From an uncultured Collinsella sp. (GTDB lineage Bacteria > Actinomycetota > Coriobacteriia > Coriobacteriales > Coriobacteriaceae): a DNA stretch of 34,699 nt. Where the stretch lies: assembly GCA_902494585.1 (NCBI GenBank), contig CABUUD010000010.1:1-34699 (forward strand). The letters are read 5' to 3'. A program made the translations under genes and the position numbers. Below, piece after piece: positions 1 through 7,858 of this stretch (within the stretch, counting starts at the first letter, position 1; every line of letters starts with the position of its first letter). The notes below the pieces were generated by a model. That model saw nothing but the letters and a program-made list of their open reading frames with translations, was not told where the DNA came from and searched no databases.

Positions 1-1
1 C

Positions 2-814
2 ACCTTTGACCATGTCGAGTTTTCCTACCCCCATGGAGGCGCCGCCGTCCACGACCTCAACTTGACGCTCTACCCCGGCGAGCTCGTGGGCATTGTCGGC
101 CAAAACGGAGCCGGCAAAACCACGCTCACCAAACTGCTCACGGGTTTGCTCAAGCCCGCATCGGGCAGCGTACGCGTTACGGGCTTGGACACGGCATCGG
201 TTCCCACGAGCCGCATCGCACGCGAAGTGACAACGCTTTTCCAGAACCCCGACCGCCAAATCTGTAAAGACACCGTGCTGGACGAGGTCGCCTTTGGTCT
301 AGAACTTGCCGGCATCGACCGCGCCGAAGCCCTGCGTCGCGCCCAGCTGGTCATCGACCGCTTTGGCCTGCCTGCCGACGAGGCGCCGTTCTCGCTGTCG
401 CGCGGCCAGCGCCAGATGGTGGCGCTCGCCTCCGTTGTGGTGGTCGAGCCCAAGATCGTGGTGCTCGACGAACCCACGAGTGGCCTGGACTACCGCGAGT
501 GCATGACCGTGATGGAAACGGTGCGCACCATGGCCGAGCGCGGTTGCGCCGTCATCATGGTCTGTCACGACATGGAAGTCGTTTCCGACTTTGCCGAGCG
601 CATCGTGGTGATGGCCAACGGTCGCATCCTCGACCGCGGCCGCACGCACGAGCTGTTCTCGAACATCGAACTCATGCAGCATGCCTACATTGAGCCGCCC
701 CAGGTCATCGAACTCTCGCGCCGTCTGGCATCCGCCGTCTCGCCCGCCTTTACGCAGGTGAGTGAGGTCACCGATATCGTTCGCATTACCGAGGAGATGG
801 TCCGCCGTGGTTAA
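2..814 (+). CDS. ecfA: ECF transporter ATP-binding subunit (5'-truncated)
   Basis: ATPase of an energy-coupling factor (vitamin or metal uptake) transporter, acting at the inner face of the membrane. The frame is open from base 2, so the true start lies outside the window; the TTG at 62 is internal because the upstream residues (TFDHVEFSYP) match the usual N-terminus of this family. Visible motifs in order: Walker A GQNGAGKTT, Q-loop LFQNPDRQI, signature LSRGQRQMVAL, Walker B IVVLDEPTSGLD and the H-loop region VCHDME. The QNP and LSRGQ forms are typical of EcfA/CbiO rather than of exporters. The stop overlaps the ecfT start by 8 bp, so the two are translationally coupled. The substrate-binding S component is not in view, so the substrate cannot be named. 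Confidence 0.93.
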   Translation, partial: TFDHVEFSYPHGGAAVHDLNLTLYPGELVGIVGQNGAGKTTLTKLLTGLLKPASGSVRVTGLDTASVPTSRIAREVTTLFQNPDRQICKDTVLDEVAFGLELAGIDRAEALRRAQLVIDRFGLPADEAPFSLSRGQRQMVALASVVVVEPKIVVLDEPTSGLDYRECMTVMETVRTMAERGCAVIMVCHDMEVVSDFAERIVVMANGRILDRGRTHELFSNIELMQHAYIEPPQVIELSRRLASAVSPAFTQVSEVTDIVRITEEMVRRG

Positions 815-1553
815 CGTCATCGACTATATGCCGGGCGGCACGCTGCTGCACCGCCTGAACCCCGTCATCAAACTGAGCCTCGCCGCCGCCATCATCATCG
901 GCATTTTCTTGTCCGACACCTATGTGGCACTGCTGGGCTTTCTGGCACTCACGCTCGCGCTGGGAGCCTACGCCGGCGTCGTCGACCGCCTGCTCGCGCT
1001 GCTCAAGCTACTGATTCCACTCGCGCTCATCATGCTGGTGCTGCAGCTGGCTTTTATGCGCGATGGCAACGTGGTGTGGAGCTTTGTCACCGATGAAGGC
1101 CTCATCACCGGCTCCAAGGCCTGCCTACGCCTGCTGGGCGTGGCGCTTCCGCTTATTCTGATGCTCATGGTGACCAAGCTCAACGACCTTGCCAACGCCT
1201 GCGTCGAGGTGCTGCACGTTCCGTATCGCTACGCCTTCACCTTTACCACGGCGCTGCGCTTTGTGCCAGTGTTTGGCCAGGAGATGAACGCCATCATGGA
1301 GGCGCAGACCGCACGCGGCATCGAGTATGACACCAAGAACCCCATCAAAAAGCTTCAGCTCATGCTGCCGCTGTGCGTGCCGCTACTGATCTCGAGCGTG
1401 GGTAAAACCGATGCCACGGCCTTGGCGGCCGAGCAGCGCGGCTTCTACCTGCGCACGCGCGCGAGCTCGTACAAGCGCTACCCCATCAAGGGCCTGGACA
1501 TTGCCATACTTATTGTCAGCATTGCCCTCATCGTTTTTGGCTTCTTGTTCTAA
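807..1553 (+). CDS. ecfT: ECF transporter transmembrane subunit EcfT
   Basis: Membrane coupling subunit that links the EcfA ATPases to an S component. The GTG at 807 is chosen: GAGGAG lies at 791-796, about 10 nt upstream, and an earlier start at 762 would run deep into ecfA. The protein (248 residues) begins VNVIDYMPGGTLLHRLNP, a usual EcfT opening, followed by several hydrophobic segments. Two Ala-Arg-Gly-type coupling motifs are seen: QTARGIEYDT and the variant AEQRGFYLRT near the C-terminus. These are the helices that contact the ATPases. It is the last gene of the module, followed by a strong terminator at 1584-1627. Assignment is firm; the substrate is unknown. Confidence 0.92.
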   Translation: MVNVIDYMPGGTLLHRLNPVIKLSLAAAIIIGIFLSDTYVALLGFLALTLALGAYAGVVDRLLALLKLLIPLALIMLVLQLAFMRDGNVVWSFVTDEGLITGSKACLRLLGVALPLILMLMVTKLNDLANACVEVLHVPYRYAFTFTTALRFVPVFGQEMNAIMEAQTARGIEYDTKNPIKKLQLMLPLCVPLLISSVGKTDATALAAEQRGFYLRTRASSYKRYPIKGLDIAILIVSIALIVFGFLF

Positions 1554-1583
1554 CCTATCGCCACCGGCAGCCGACAAACGCAA

Positions 1584-1627
1584 AAGGCCCCGGCTCGCAT
1601 CAAACGAGCCGGGACCTTACTGTTTTC
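1584..1627 (+). terminator. Terminator between ecfT and the convergent racemase gene
   Basis: GGCCCCGGCTCG (1586-1597) pairs with CGAGCCGGGACC (1605-1616) with one G-U pair. A-rich sequence precedes the stem and TT-AC-TGTTTT follows it, so it probably works for both converging transcripts. Confidence 0.8.
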
Positions 1628-1677
1628 CCAGATAAAACCTACCAAAATAAACCTGTCCCTTTTTGGCAGGTCGAGGG

Positions 1678-2424
1678 CTACAGGCGGTAGGGAGCACCAC
1701 TGCGGATGATGGATTCGCGCACCAGGACGTCCATGGCGTCAAGGGTAATCTCGGGCATCTCTCGGTACTTTTTCAGCACCGAGAGCTCGGTGCAGGCCAG
1801 AATGACGCGGTCGCAGCCGCTGCGGGCGAACTCCCACATCACGCGGTCAAACTTGTCCATATCGGGCTCGCGTCCGGCCTTCACGTCATCATAAATCAGC
1901 GACATCACGTCGGCCTGGCGCTTCTCGCTGGGATAGACGACCTCGACGCCCGCGGCCTCGCACTCGCGCCCATAGACGCCTGCACCCACGGTGCCGTCGG
2001 TGCCCATGATGCCGATCTTGCGCACCGGCTCGGACGGCATGCTCAGGTTGGGATCGAACTCGCACTCCCCCATCACCGCGCCCGCCAGGGCATAGCGCAC
2101 CGACTCACGCGGCATGTGGATAATCGGCACCTTGGTAAACGACTGAATCTGGTCGTAGAAGTAGTGCGATGTGTTGCAGGGAATGGCGATATGAGCACAG
2201 CCCAGCCCCTCGAGTGCCCGTGCACATTCCTTCATGGTCGCCAGCAGCTCGGCATGCTCGCCGGTCTTGATGGCCAGCGTACGGTCAGGCATGGTCGACT
2301 TGGAAAGTACCACCATGTCGATATGCTCCTGATCACAGGTAGCAGCCGTATGACGCACGACCTGGTCGTAGTAATACGACGTGGCCTCGGCGCCCATGCC
2401 GCCGATAACTCCCAGCTTTTCCAT
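1678..2424 (-). CDS. Aspartate/glutamate racemase family protein
   Basis: Cofactor-independent amino-acid racemase, 248 residues. The N-terminus KLGVIGGMGAEAT is the usual start of aspartate racemases. Both catalytic cysteines of the two-base mechanism are present, in IPCNTSHYF and in ILACTELSVL. The ATG at 2424 is chosen because AAGGAGG sits about 5 nt upstream; an in-frame start at 2508 would abut the preceding stop and has no such signal. It lies 84 nt downstream of an ATP-grasp carboxylate-amine ligase on the same strand. In Enterococcus faecium a racemase gene neighbours the D-aspartate ligase that makes the peptidoglycan cross-bridge, so D-Asp supply is the likely role. Glutamate or another substrate remains possible. 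Confidence 0.87.
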   Translation of the reverse strand: MEKLGVIGGMGAEATSYYYDQVVRHTAATCDQEHIDMVVLSKSTMPDRTLAIKTGEHAELLATMKECARALEGLGCAHIAIPCNTSHYFYDQIQSFTKVPIIHMPRESVRYALAGAVMGECEFDPNLSMPSEPVRKIGIMGTDGTVGAGVYGRECEAAGVEVVYPSEKRQADVMSLIYDDVKAGREPDMDKFDRVMWEFARSGCDRVILACTELSVLKKYREMPEITLDAMDVLVRESIIRSGAPYRL

Positions 2425-2508
2425 CGCCGCCTCCTTGGTGACGCCCATGCAATTGCTCGTATCATGCCCGCGCCCGTCCGATGCAAACCGGGCGGGCGCC
2501 GCGCTCAT

Positions 2509-3765
2509 CTACTTGTAATACGTCTTGAACAGCTTAAAGTGGCGCAGCTTGGTGTGCCACATGCGCAACCAGCGGTTAAAGACAAAATCACCCTTCATAA
2601 ACGAAGGATCGGCAGCCTTGCCCTCCTTGGCCAGACGATGCGCCTTCGCACGTAGCTCGGGGTCCTTGACATACTTGTCAACGACGCCCATGGGGACAAC
2701 CATCCACAGCGCCTCGTCCTGCGCCGTCACAAATTCCGGCTCAAACGGACGGTTATAGACGTACTCATCCACCACGTATTTAGCAACGTTAAAGCCGCTG
2801 TTGGTGACGTAGTAGTTACTGCGGCCCTGACGCGTGTTGAAGTCGAAGAACTTAAACGAACCATCGCGTTGGTCGTACTTGACGTCGAAGTTGGAGAAGC
2901 CCGTGAACTTAAGGTCCTCAAGCAGCTTGCGCACGCCACCCATGAGCTCGTCGTTGGGCTCGGTGATGATGCAGGCGTGGTTGCCGACACCATGGGGCTG
3001 ATGCTCCTCGAGCAGCACGTGACCCAGGCACATCATGCGAACCTTGCCGTTGCGGTCGGAATAACTGGTAAGCACGCGCATGTACTCGTCGTTGCCGGGC
3101 ACGCGGTCCTGCAAGATGAGGTCATCGGTGTAGCCACTGGCGTACACATCGCGAATGACCTGCTCCAGCTCGGCGCGATCGGCAATCTCGTAGGCCTTCT
3201 TCTGGCCCTCGAACTCGTGCTCCCACCACATGATGCCGTCAGAGGGCTTCAGAATCATCGGGAAGGGAAAGTCGATCTGGTCGAGCACCTCGGCGGAAGC
3301 CTCGCCCTGGGCGTTGAGCATCGCCATGGTAAAGGTAAACGTGTGCGGATAGGGTACACCGTGCTTCTCGCACAGCTCGTAGAAGATCTCCTTCTTCTGG
3401 CACTGCTCGAGCATACTGTAGGGCGCATAGGGCGCGATGACGTTGGAGGCAAGCTGGCCGGCATCCTGAGCCTGTGCGGCAAGCGCGACGTAGTTATCGC
3501 CGCAGCCCATGAGGATAATCTTCTTATCGGGATTGGCCTGTGCAATGCCGTTGACGGTCTCGATCATGACCGGCATAGTGTCGATATCCACATTGGGCGT
3601 ATAGTCGATAATCTGGCTGCGGTATGCAGGACCCGTCTGATACTTGCCAAAGACCAGGCTCTTGACCTGATGCTCCTCGTAGAAGGCGCGCGCCACCGAA
3701 TAGGCGTTGATATCGCCGCCGAGCAGCACGGGGATAAACTCGCGCTCTGTAAACTGCAATGCCAT
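2509..3765 (-). CDS. ATP-grasp carboxylate-amine ligase, candidate D-aspartate ligase
   Basis: ATP-dependent ligase of 418 residues, near the usual length of the D-Asp ligase (Asl) family. An N-terminal Rossmann-like segment (IPVLLGGDINAYSVARAF) is followed by the ATP-grasp fold: nucleotide-binding lysine in MILKPSDG, and the Mg-binding segment FFDFNTRQGRSNYYV near residue 330. The start at 3765 has AGGAAG about 6 nt upstream. The racemase gene follows on the same transcript. Together they could make D-Asp and attach it to the side chain of the stem peptide diamino acid in the cytoplasm, before cross-linking. Family assignment is good. The exact amino-acid substrate is inferred from context, and other carboxylate-amine ligations are possible. 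Confidence 0.82.
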   Translation of the reverse strand: MALQFTEREFIPVLLGGDINAYSVARAFYEEHQVKSLVFGKYQTGPAYRSQIIDYTPNVDIDTMPVMIETVNGIAQANPDKKIILMGCGDNYVALAAQAQDAGQLASNVIAPYAPYSMLEQCQKKEIFYELCEKHGVPYPHTFTFTMAMLNAQGEASAEVLDQIDFPFPMILKPSDGIMWWEHEFEGQKKAYEIADRAELEQVIRDVYASGYTDDLILQDRVPGNDEYMRVLTSYSDRNGKVRMMCLGHVLLEEHQPHGVGNHACIITEPNDELMGGVRKLLEDLKFTGFSNFDVKYDQRDGSFKFFDFNTRQGRSNYYVTNSGFNVAKYVVDEYVYNRPFEPEFVTAQDEALWMVVPMGVVDKYVKDPELRAKAHRLAKEGKAADPSFMKGDFVFNRWLRMWHTKLRHFKLFKTYYK

Positions 3766-4079
3766 GGAAACTTCCTATCATCAACTGCCCGTACGATGGG
3801 CGGTCTTTATGCAACTGGTTTATTCTAGCGTGCCAAACTGCCGCTTCCCAAAGTTCCACCATATCTATGGCAAGCAGGCGCTTATGATCGAGCCCGCAGG
3901 GTTCCGTAACGTTAAAGTTGAACTCTATGGTTTCTTAACAATTCACTATAACTGCAGGTCAAGACCAAAACCTCAAGTTCAACTTGACCCTTTAGAACCT
4001 TTAAGGTTCAAGTTGAGGTCGAAAGCAGTAGTAGAATACCTTTCGAACTATAACCTACGATTGATTGCAGAGGGACTGG
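3766..4079. promoter_or_regulatory. Divergent intergenic region with odd-length palindromes
   Basis: No gene seen here. The region separates the ligase (minus) from the secreted hydrolase (plus). Three odd palindromes occur: AGTT-G-AACT at 3916-3924, TCAAGTT-C-AACTTGA at 3973-3987, and GAACCTT-T-AAGGTTC at 3995-4009, followed by a half-site CAAGTTGAGG at 4009-4018. Possible -10 elements for the hydrolase are TAGAAT (4032-4037) and TATAAC (4049-4054); no clear -35 matches either. The tandem related dyads look like an operator. Odd-centred dyads near a TTGACC (3984-3989) recall MerR-type operators, but this is only a resemblance. Confidence 0.5.
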
Positions 4080-5213
4080 ATGCAGCATTCGAACCATCGC
4101 ACCGCAGCGCTCATCGCGTCGAAGCCGGCTCGTATCATCACGAGCGCCGCGCTTGCCGTTACACTGACGGCCGCGCCGATGCTCTCCCCCGTCGCAGCCT
4201 ATGCCGCCTCGCAGGCAACGCAGGATCAGCTTTCCGCTGCCCAGCAGAAAATCGAAACCGCCACGAGTGCCTACAACGAAGCCCGCACCAAGCTCGAGGA
4301 TCTGCAGAAGCAAATCGACACTAACGAGGCAAGCATCGAGAAGATCGAAGCCGAACTTCCCGATCAACAGGCCAAGGCGAGCTCCGCCATGCGCGATCTG
4401 TATAAGTACCAGAAGGGCACCAACCCCATCGTGAGCTTCCTGGTCAACGCGCAGAGCCTGGGCGAGTTCATCACCACCTGCAAGTACACCAACCAGATCA
4501 CGAGCTCGAGCGTCGACGAGATCGAAGAGCTCAACAAGATGCAGACCGAACTCGAGCAGAACAAGACCGAGCTCGAGCAGGCCAAGTCCCAACTCGAGAC
4601 CGAGCAGAAAACCGCCGAGGACGCACTGGCACAGGCCCAGCAGCTTCGCAGCGAAGCCCAGGCAAAGGCCGAGCAGGAGAATGCCGCCGAGCTGGCCAAG
4701 CTCGAGGCCGACAAGGCCGCTGCCGCCGAGAAGCTCTCGGGCGAGGGCGTGAGCGGCAACAACTCCAACAGCCAGGCCAATAACGCCAACACCACTATCG
4801 ACACCACGGTGAACAACTCCAATACCGGCAACTCCGATTACGACTCGTTTATCAACGAGTGGACGAGTCGCATCGACAACTACCTCGCCGGCTCCCCCAT
4901 GGCAGGCCAGGGTTACAACTTTGCCGTGGCAGCCTGGAACACCGGTGTTGACCCTCGCTGGTCTCCCGCCATCGCCTGCATCGAGAGCAGCAAGGGCCTC
5001 TATTGTGCCGGCTCCTATAACGCCTGGGGCTGGAGTGCACGTGGCGGCGGTTGGCGCAGCTTTGGCAGCTGGAGCGAGGGCATCTCCGCTCACGTTGCCT
5101 ATCTGGGCGCCAACTACGGCTCCACCCTTACCCCGGCAGCTGCCAAAAAGTACTGCCCGCCCACGTGGCAGGACTGGTACAACAAGGTTGCAACCCAGAT
5201 GAACCGCATCTAA
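4080..5213 (+). CDS. Secreted coiled-coil cell-wall hydrolase
   Basis: Exported protein of 377 residues. The ATG at 4080 is chosen because GAGGG lies about 6 nt upstream; the in-frame TTG at 4065 has no such signal. Order of parts: signal peptide (basic RTAALIASKPAR, a hydrophobic stretch, cleavage probably after PVAAYA); a long charged coiled coil (about residues 45-230) with PcsB/CwlO-like spacing; an Asn/Ser/Thr linker; and a C-terminal domain of about 110 residues. That domain contains AIACIESSKG and NAWGWSARGG, resembling the glutamate-bearing helix and NxWG segment of lysozyme/transglycosylase-like folds. It likely cuts peptidoglycan at division or growth, with the coiled coil controlling activity. 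The catalytic class is inferred by resemblance; there is no NlpC/P60 Cys-His pair. Confidence 0.78.
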   Translation: MQHSNHRTAALIASKPARIITSAALAVTLTAAPMLSPVAAYAASQATQDQLSAAQQKIETATSAYNEARTKLEDLQKQIDTNEASIEKIEAELPDQQAKASSAMRDLYKYQKGTNPIVSFLVNAQSLGEFITTCKYTNQITSSSVDEIEELNKMQTELEQNKTELEQAKSQLETEQKTAEDALAQAQQLRSEAQAKAEQENAAELAKLEADKAAAAEKLSGEGVSGNNSNSQANNANTTIDTTVNNSNTGNSDYDSFINEWTSRIDNYLAGSPMAGQGYNFAVAAWNTGVDPRWSPAIACIESSKGLYCAGSYNAWGWSARGGGWRSFGSWSEGISAHVAYLGANYGSTLTPAAAKKYCPPTWQDWYNKVATQMNRI

Positions 5214-5221
5214 GATCAACG

Positions 5222-5254
5222 TCAAAGGGCCCCAATTGGGGCCCTTTTTCTTTT
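5222..5254 (+). terminator. Terminator shared by hydrolase and kinase genes
   Basis: A perfect palindromic stem GGGCCCC-AATT-GGGGCCC (5227-5244) is flanked by AAA on the left and TTTTTCTTTT on the right. The T-tract overlaps the stop codon of the convergent kinase gene (5253-5255). Confidence 0.9.
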
Positions 5255-6635
5255 ACGCGACGGAGGTATCGACGACGCCAGTCGCGTTTGCAATGGCAAC
5301 AATGATAATCATTGCCAACAAGAGCACACCCATAGCCTTGAGCCAGAGCTTTGCAAGCTTTTTACCGCGGTATCTATCGAGTAGCTCAAACCGCCGGCGA
5401 AGGCGGCGTTTGTCGAGCATCACAAAATGGATGAGCACTACGAGACCGTCGACGAAGATAAAATACTCAATCGCGAGAAACCACATCGGGTAGTTTTGGT
5501 TGGCGCCCGTAGGATGAAAAACGGCAAAATGGCTTCCGGCAAAGAAAACAAGTAGCGAAAGATAGACGAATGCGTTCCAAATGCGCCCAACGGTGTCGGG
5601 AATGCGGGAGAGTAAATTCGGGCGCTCAGGCACCAACGGCAATCCACCCTGAGACTGATCCGTGGGGAGCACGGGCGCAGGGCACACGGCTCGCCGCTCC
5701 GGAGGCTCTTGAAAGGAAGCAGCATTCGGCGCGGACGACGCATACGATGCGCGTGCAGCGTGCCCTAGCGCCTTCGCGCTTGCAAAGCGCTTGTCCGGAT
5801 CGAGCGCCATCGCCATGCAAATAACATCGGCAAGCGAGGCGGGGACGTCACGTGCCTCGCATTGCTCGCGTATGTTCCGACCTGGCTTGGGATCGGCCCC
5901 CGTCAGACAAAAGAACAGCAGGGCACCGAGCGCATAGACATCGCTGCGCACGCTCGTCTGGCCAAAACCATACTGCTCGGGCGGCGCATAGGGACGCGTG
6001 CCAAACTTAACGGTATCGGCATCGGCTCCCTCGCGCCACACGCGAGCGATTCCCAAATCGATAATCACCAGCGATGAAAACGTCATGCCTGTATCGGGCG
6101 TATAGTTTGCGCCCGACACGATGATATTCGAGGGCTTTAGGTCGCGATGGATCACCGGAGCGGCCATCTCCCCCGCCGACGCAAAGCCGGCATGGAGCTC
6201 CGCAACTGCATCACAAAGGGCGCCAAACAGCTCACAAGCATAATCGGGCGTCGCACCCAAACGCCCCACCAGGGCCCCGAGCGTTTCGCCTTCGATGTAT
6301 TCCATGACCACGCAAAGCTCGTCGCCCACGCGGCGGCAATCGACAATCCGAGGCAAGTGCTCGTAACGTCGCCCAGCATGCTGGGCCGCAAACAGGCGTT
6401 CATACGCCCCGCCAATCTGGGCCGACGCGTCGATGCGCTTGCGAACAAAGGGGCCAAGAGATCCTCCGCCGGAGCCCTCAAAGTACACGAGCTCGGTCGT
6501 CTCGACGTCGGAGCGCTTGAGCACGCGGTCTACGCGATAGCTGCCATCACGCTCAAGTGACGCCAGGTGTCCGGCGAGTGCAACGGTCAGCTCGTCATCG
6601 GAATATGTTGGTTTCTGAGTATCCATAGCGTCCAT
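5253..6635 (-). CDS. Membrane-anchored Ser/Thr protein kinase
   Basis: PknB-like eukaryotic-type kinase of about 460 residues. Seen in order: likely VAIK-type lysine in FVRKRID, hinge VMEYIEGETL, catalytic loop HRDLKPSNI, metal-binding DLGIAR (DLG in place of DFG) and an APE-like APPEQYGFG with SDVYALG after it. The Gly-rich loop is weak (VDRVLKRSDVETTE). After the kinase domain there is a Pro-rich linker and three hydrophobic segments (about IWNAFVYLSLLVFF, WFLAIEYFIFVDGL, AMGVLLLAMIIIVAI), with no PASTA repeats, so it is not a classic muropeptide sensor. The start is uncertain: ATG 6635, ATG 6626 and GTG 6650 are all in frame and none has a good ribosome-binding site. The gene lies just downstream of a hairpin and next to a small HTH-like gene. 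Confidence 0.85.
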   Translation of the reverse strand: MDAMDTQKPTYSDDELTVALAGHLASLERDGSYRVDRVLKRSDVETTELVYFEGSGGGSLGPFVRKRIDASAQIGGAYERLFAAQHAGRRYEHLPRIVDCRRVGDELCVVMEYIEGETLGALVGRLGATPDYACELFGALCDAVAELHAGFASAGEMAAPVIHRDLKPSNIIVSGANYTPDTGMTFSSLVIIDLGIARVWREGADADTVKFGTRPYAPPEQYGFGQTSVRSDVYALGALLFFCLTGADPKPGRNIREQCEARDVPASLADVICMAMALDPDKRFASAKALGHAARASYASSAPNAASFQEPPERRAVCPAPVLPTDQSQGGLPLVPERPNLLSRIPDTVGRIWNAFVYLSLLVFFAGSHFAVFHPTGANQNYPMWFLAIEYFIFVDGLVVLIHFVMLDKRRLRRRFELLDRYRGKKLAKLWLKAMGVLLLAMIIIVAIANATGVVDTSVA

Positions 6636-6641
6636 AATAAC

Positions 6642-6677
6642 GCAGGGCACGGACGCCCCATGACGCCCGTGCCCTGC
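6642..6677 (-). terminator. Hairpin between the small HTH-like gene and the kinase gene
   Basis: GCAGGGCACGG (6642-6652) pairs perfectly with CCGTGCCCTGC (6667-6677). On the minus strand it follows the 6722-7144 gene and ends a few bases before the kinase start, with only a weak T-rich tail (GTTATTA). It may be a leaky terminator, or a leader hairpin that lowers kinase expression. Confidence 0.55.
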
Positions 6678-6721
6678 ACGTTCTAAATATCGTGAACGGC
6701 GCTTTCGCCGGTAGCTAACCG

Positions 6722-7144
6722 TTAGCTCACCGTCTCCTCGCCAAAGCGATACAGTTCCTCGTTGACCTTTTGCAGACTGCAGCCACGATCGATACAGAAA
6801 ATGATGATGGCGTCACGGCGGTCCTTGCAGTTGAGGACATTGGCGCCCGCCGCCGTCAAGGCGCGGTTGGTCTCCTTGAGCGTCAGCGCCATGGCAAAGG
6901 CAATCTGCAGCACCTTATTGCGGCTCGGATGCCGCGCACCGGTAAAGATCTGATAGCCAAACGTCTCGTTGAGGTCGGCCATACGCACCACGCGCGAACG
7001 CTCCAGCCCCTTTTCTTCCAAAAGCTGTTTCAGATACTCCGAAAGCGACGGGGCGGCAAAGTCGTGCTCTTTGATATAGTCCTCGATACTCGGGGCGTCA
7101 AGCAGCTCGTTGAGCAACTCTTCGGTTAGCTTCTTATCGGGCAT
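6722..7144 (-). CDS. Small HTH-like protein linked to the kinase
   Basis: A 140-residue soluble protein. The start at 7144 has GGGGAGG about 9 nt upstream. The middle part (LSEYLKQLLEEKGLERSRVV through RHPSRNKVLQIAFAM) resembles a Cro/C1-type helix-turn-helix, in which a first helix, a short turn, and a recognition helix are followed by LQIAFAMALTLKETNRAL. The C-terminal part holds a Cys-rich stretch (NCKDRRDAIIIFCIDRGCSL). It sits immediately upstream of the kinase gene on the same strand, so it may be a regulator or a substrate of that kinase; this is inference from position. No specific family beyond an XRE-like fold is claimed. Confidence 0.65.
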   Translation of the reverse strand: MPDKKLTEELLNELLDAPSIEDYIKEHDFAAPSLSEYLKQLLEEKGLERSRVVRMADLNETFGYQIFTGARHPSRNKVLQIAFAMALTLKETNRALTAAGANVLNCKDRRDAIIIFCIDRGCSLQKVNEELYRFGEETVS

Positions 7145-7192
7145 ACGGCCTCACCTCCCCAGATCGCATAGTAATCATGCTGTTTATTCTAG

Positions 7193-7636
7193 TTAAAAGC
7201 CGCTCACATCAGAACGTTCCCAGCTGGCAACCTGATCGGGAGATACCGTGCTCATCGCTTCGAACTTCCAGGTGCCGCCCGCTTTGAGATGGTTGGTGTT
7301 CGCAAGAGCCGTTCCCACCTGATTGCCGTCTGCGTCATACAGAACATACTCAATCTGAATGTAGTTTTGCTCTTTATCCGTATTATTGGTCAACGTGCCC
7401 GTGATCTTATACGCAAACTGATTAGACGTATCACCGGCCTCATCCGAAACCGTATAGGGTTCTTGTGCCTCTTTTTGCTCCTCGACTTGCTGGGTCTGTT
7501 CGGCAGGCTTTGCTGCATCACCCGTAGACGAATCAGACGAGTTACCGCCCATAGAACCTACGACGCCGGCAACAACGAGCACCACGATGACACCCAGAAT
7601 GATCTTGCCGATCGGCTTCTTTCCCTCTTTTGCCAT
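7193..7636 (-). CDS. Membrane-anchored FxLYD-domain protein
   Basis: A 147-residue protein with a short basic N-terminus (MAKEGKKPIGK), one transmembrane helix (IILGVIVVLVVAGVVG), an acidic Ser/Gln linker, then an extracellular beta domain. That domain carries the FxLYD-type signature (IEYVLYDADGNQVGTA and HLKAGGTWKFEA), found in many Gram-positive surface proteins of unknown role. There is no lipobox cysteine, so the helix is an anchor rather than a lipoprotein signal. AGGAAGG lies about 9 nt before the ATG at 7636. Function is unknown; an envelope sensor or accessory role is plausible given the kinase nearby. Confidence 0.75.
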   Translation of the reverse strand: MAKEGKKPIGKIILGVIVVLVVAGVVGSMGGNSSDSSTGDAAKPAEQTQQVEEQKEAQEPYTVSDEAGDTSNQFAYKITGTLTNNTDKEQNYIQIEYVLYDADGNQVGTALANTNHLKAGGTWKFEAMSTVSPDQVASWERSDVSGF

Positions 7637-7858
7637 TATGCATCCTTCCTACGATCCGGCTACCGCGCCGGCACACAGCACATCGTAGGAGGCAGCGAGC
7701 TCAAATTCATTAGCTGGGAGCTAATGTCGCAACACAGCTTGCCATCTGGCACTCATTGAGTCTTTTTTCCTTCACCGAATTCATGCCTTTGTTGTTGACT
7801 ATTAAACATTTAGACGTAAACTGCTTTGTTACCTTGTCAACATCTGAAAGGAACCTCA
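7637..7858. promoter_or_regulatory. Divergent promoter region with an 8-bp palindrome
   Basis: It lies between the FxLYD gene (minus) and the catabolic operon (plus). CATTAGCT-GGG-AGCTAATG (7708-7726) is a perfect inverted repeat suited to a dimeric regulator. A TTGACT (7795-7800) could be a -35 element for the operon, but the -10 is not clear. GTTGAC and GTCAAC at about 7794 and 7836 form a wider inverted pair. Confidence 0.4.

Noticed and set aside
1663..3828. Long plus-strand frames opposite the racemase and the ligase
   Set aside because: Catalytic cysteines and ATP-grasp motifs are on the minus strand; the plus frames are His/Gly/Leu-rich antisense products.
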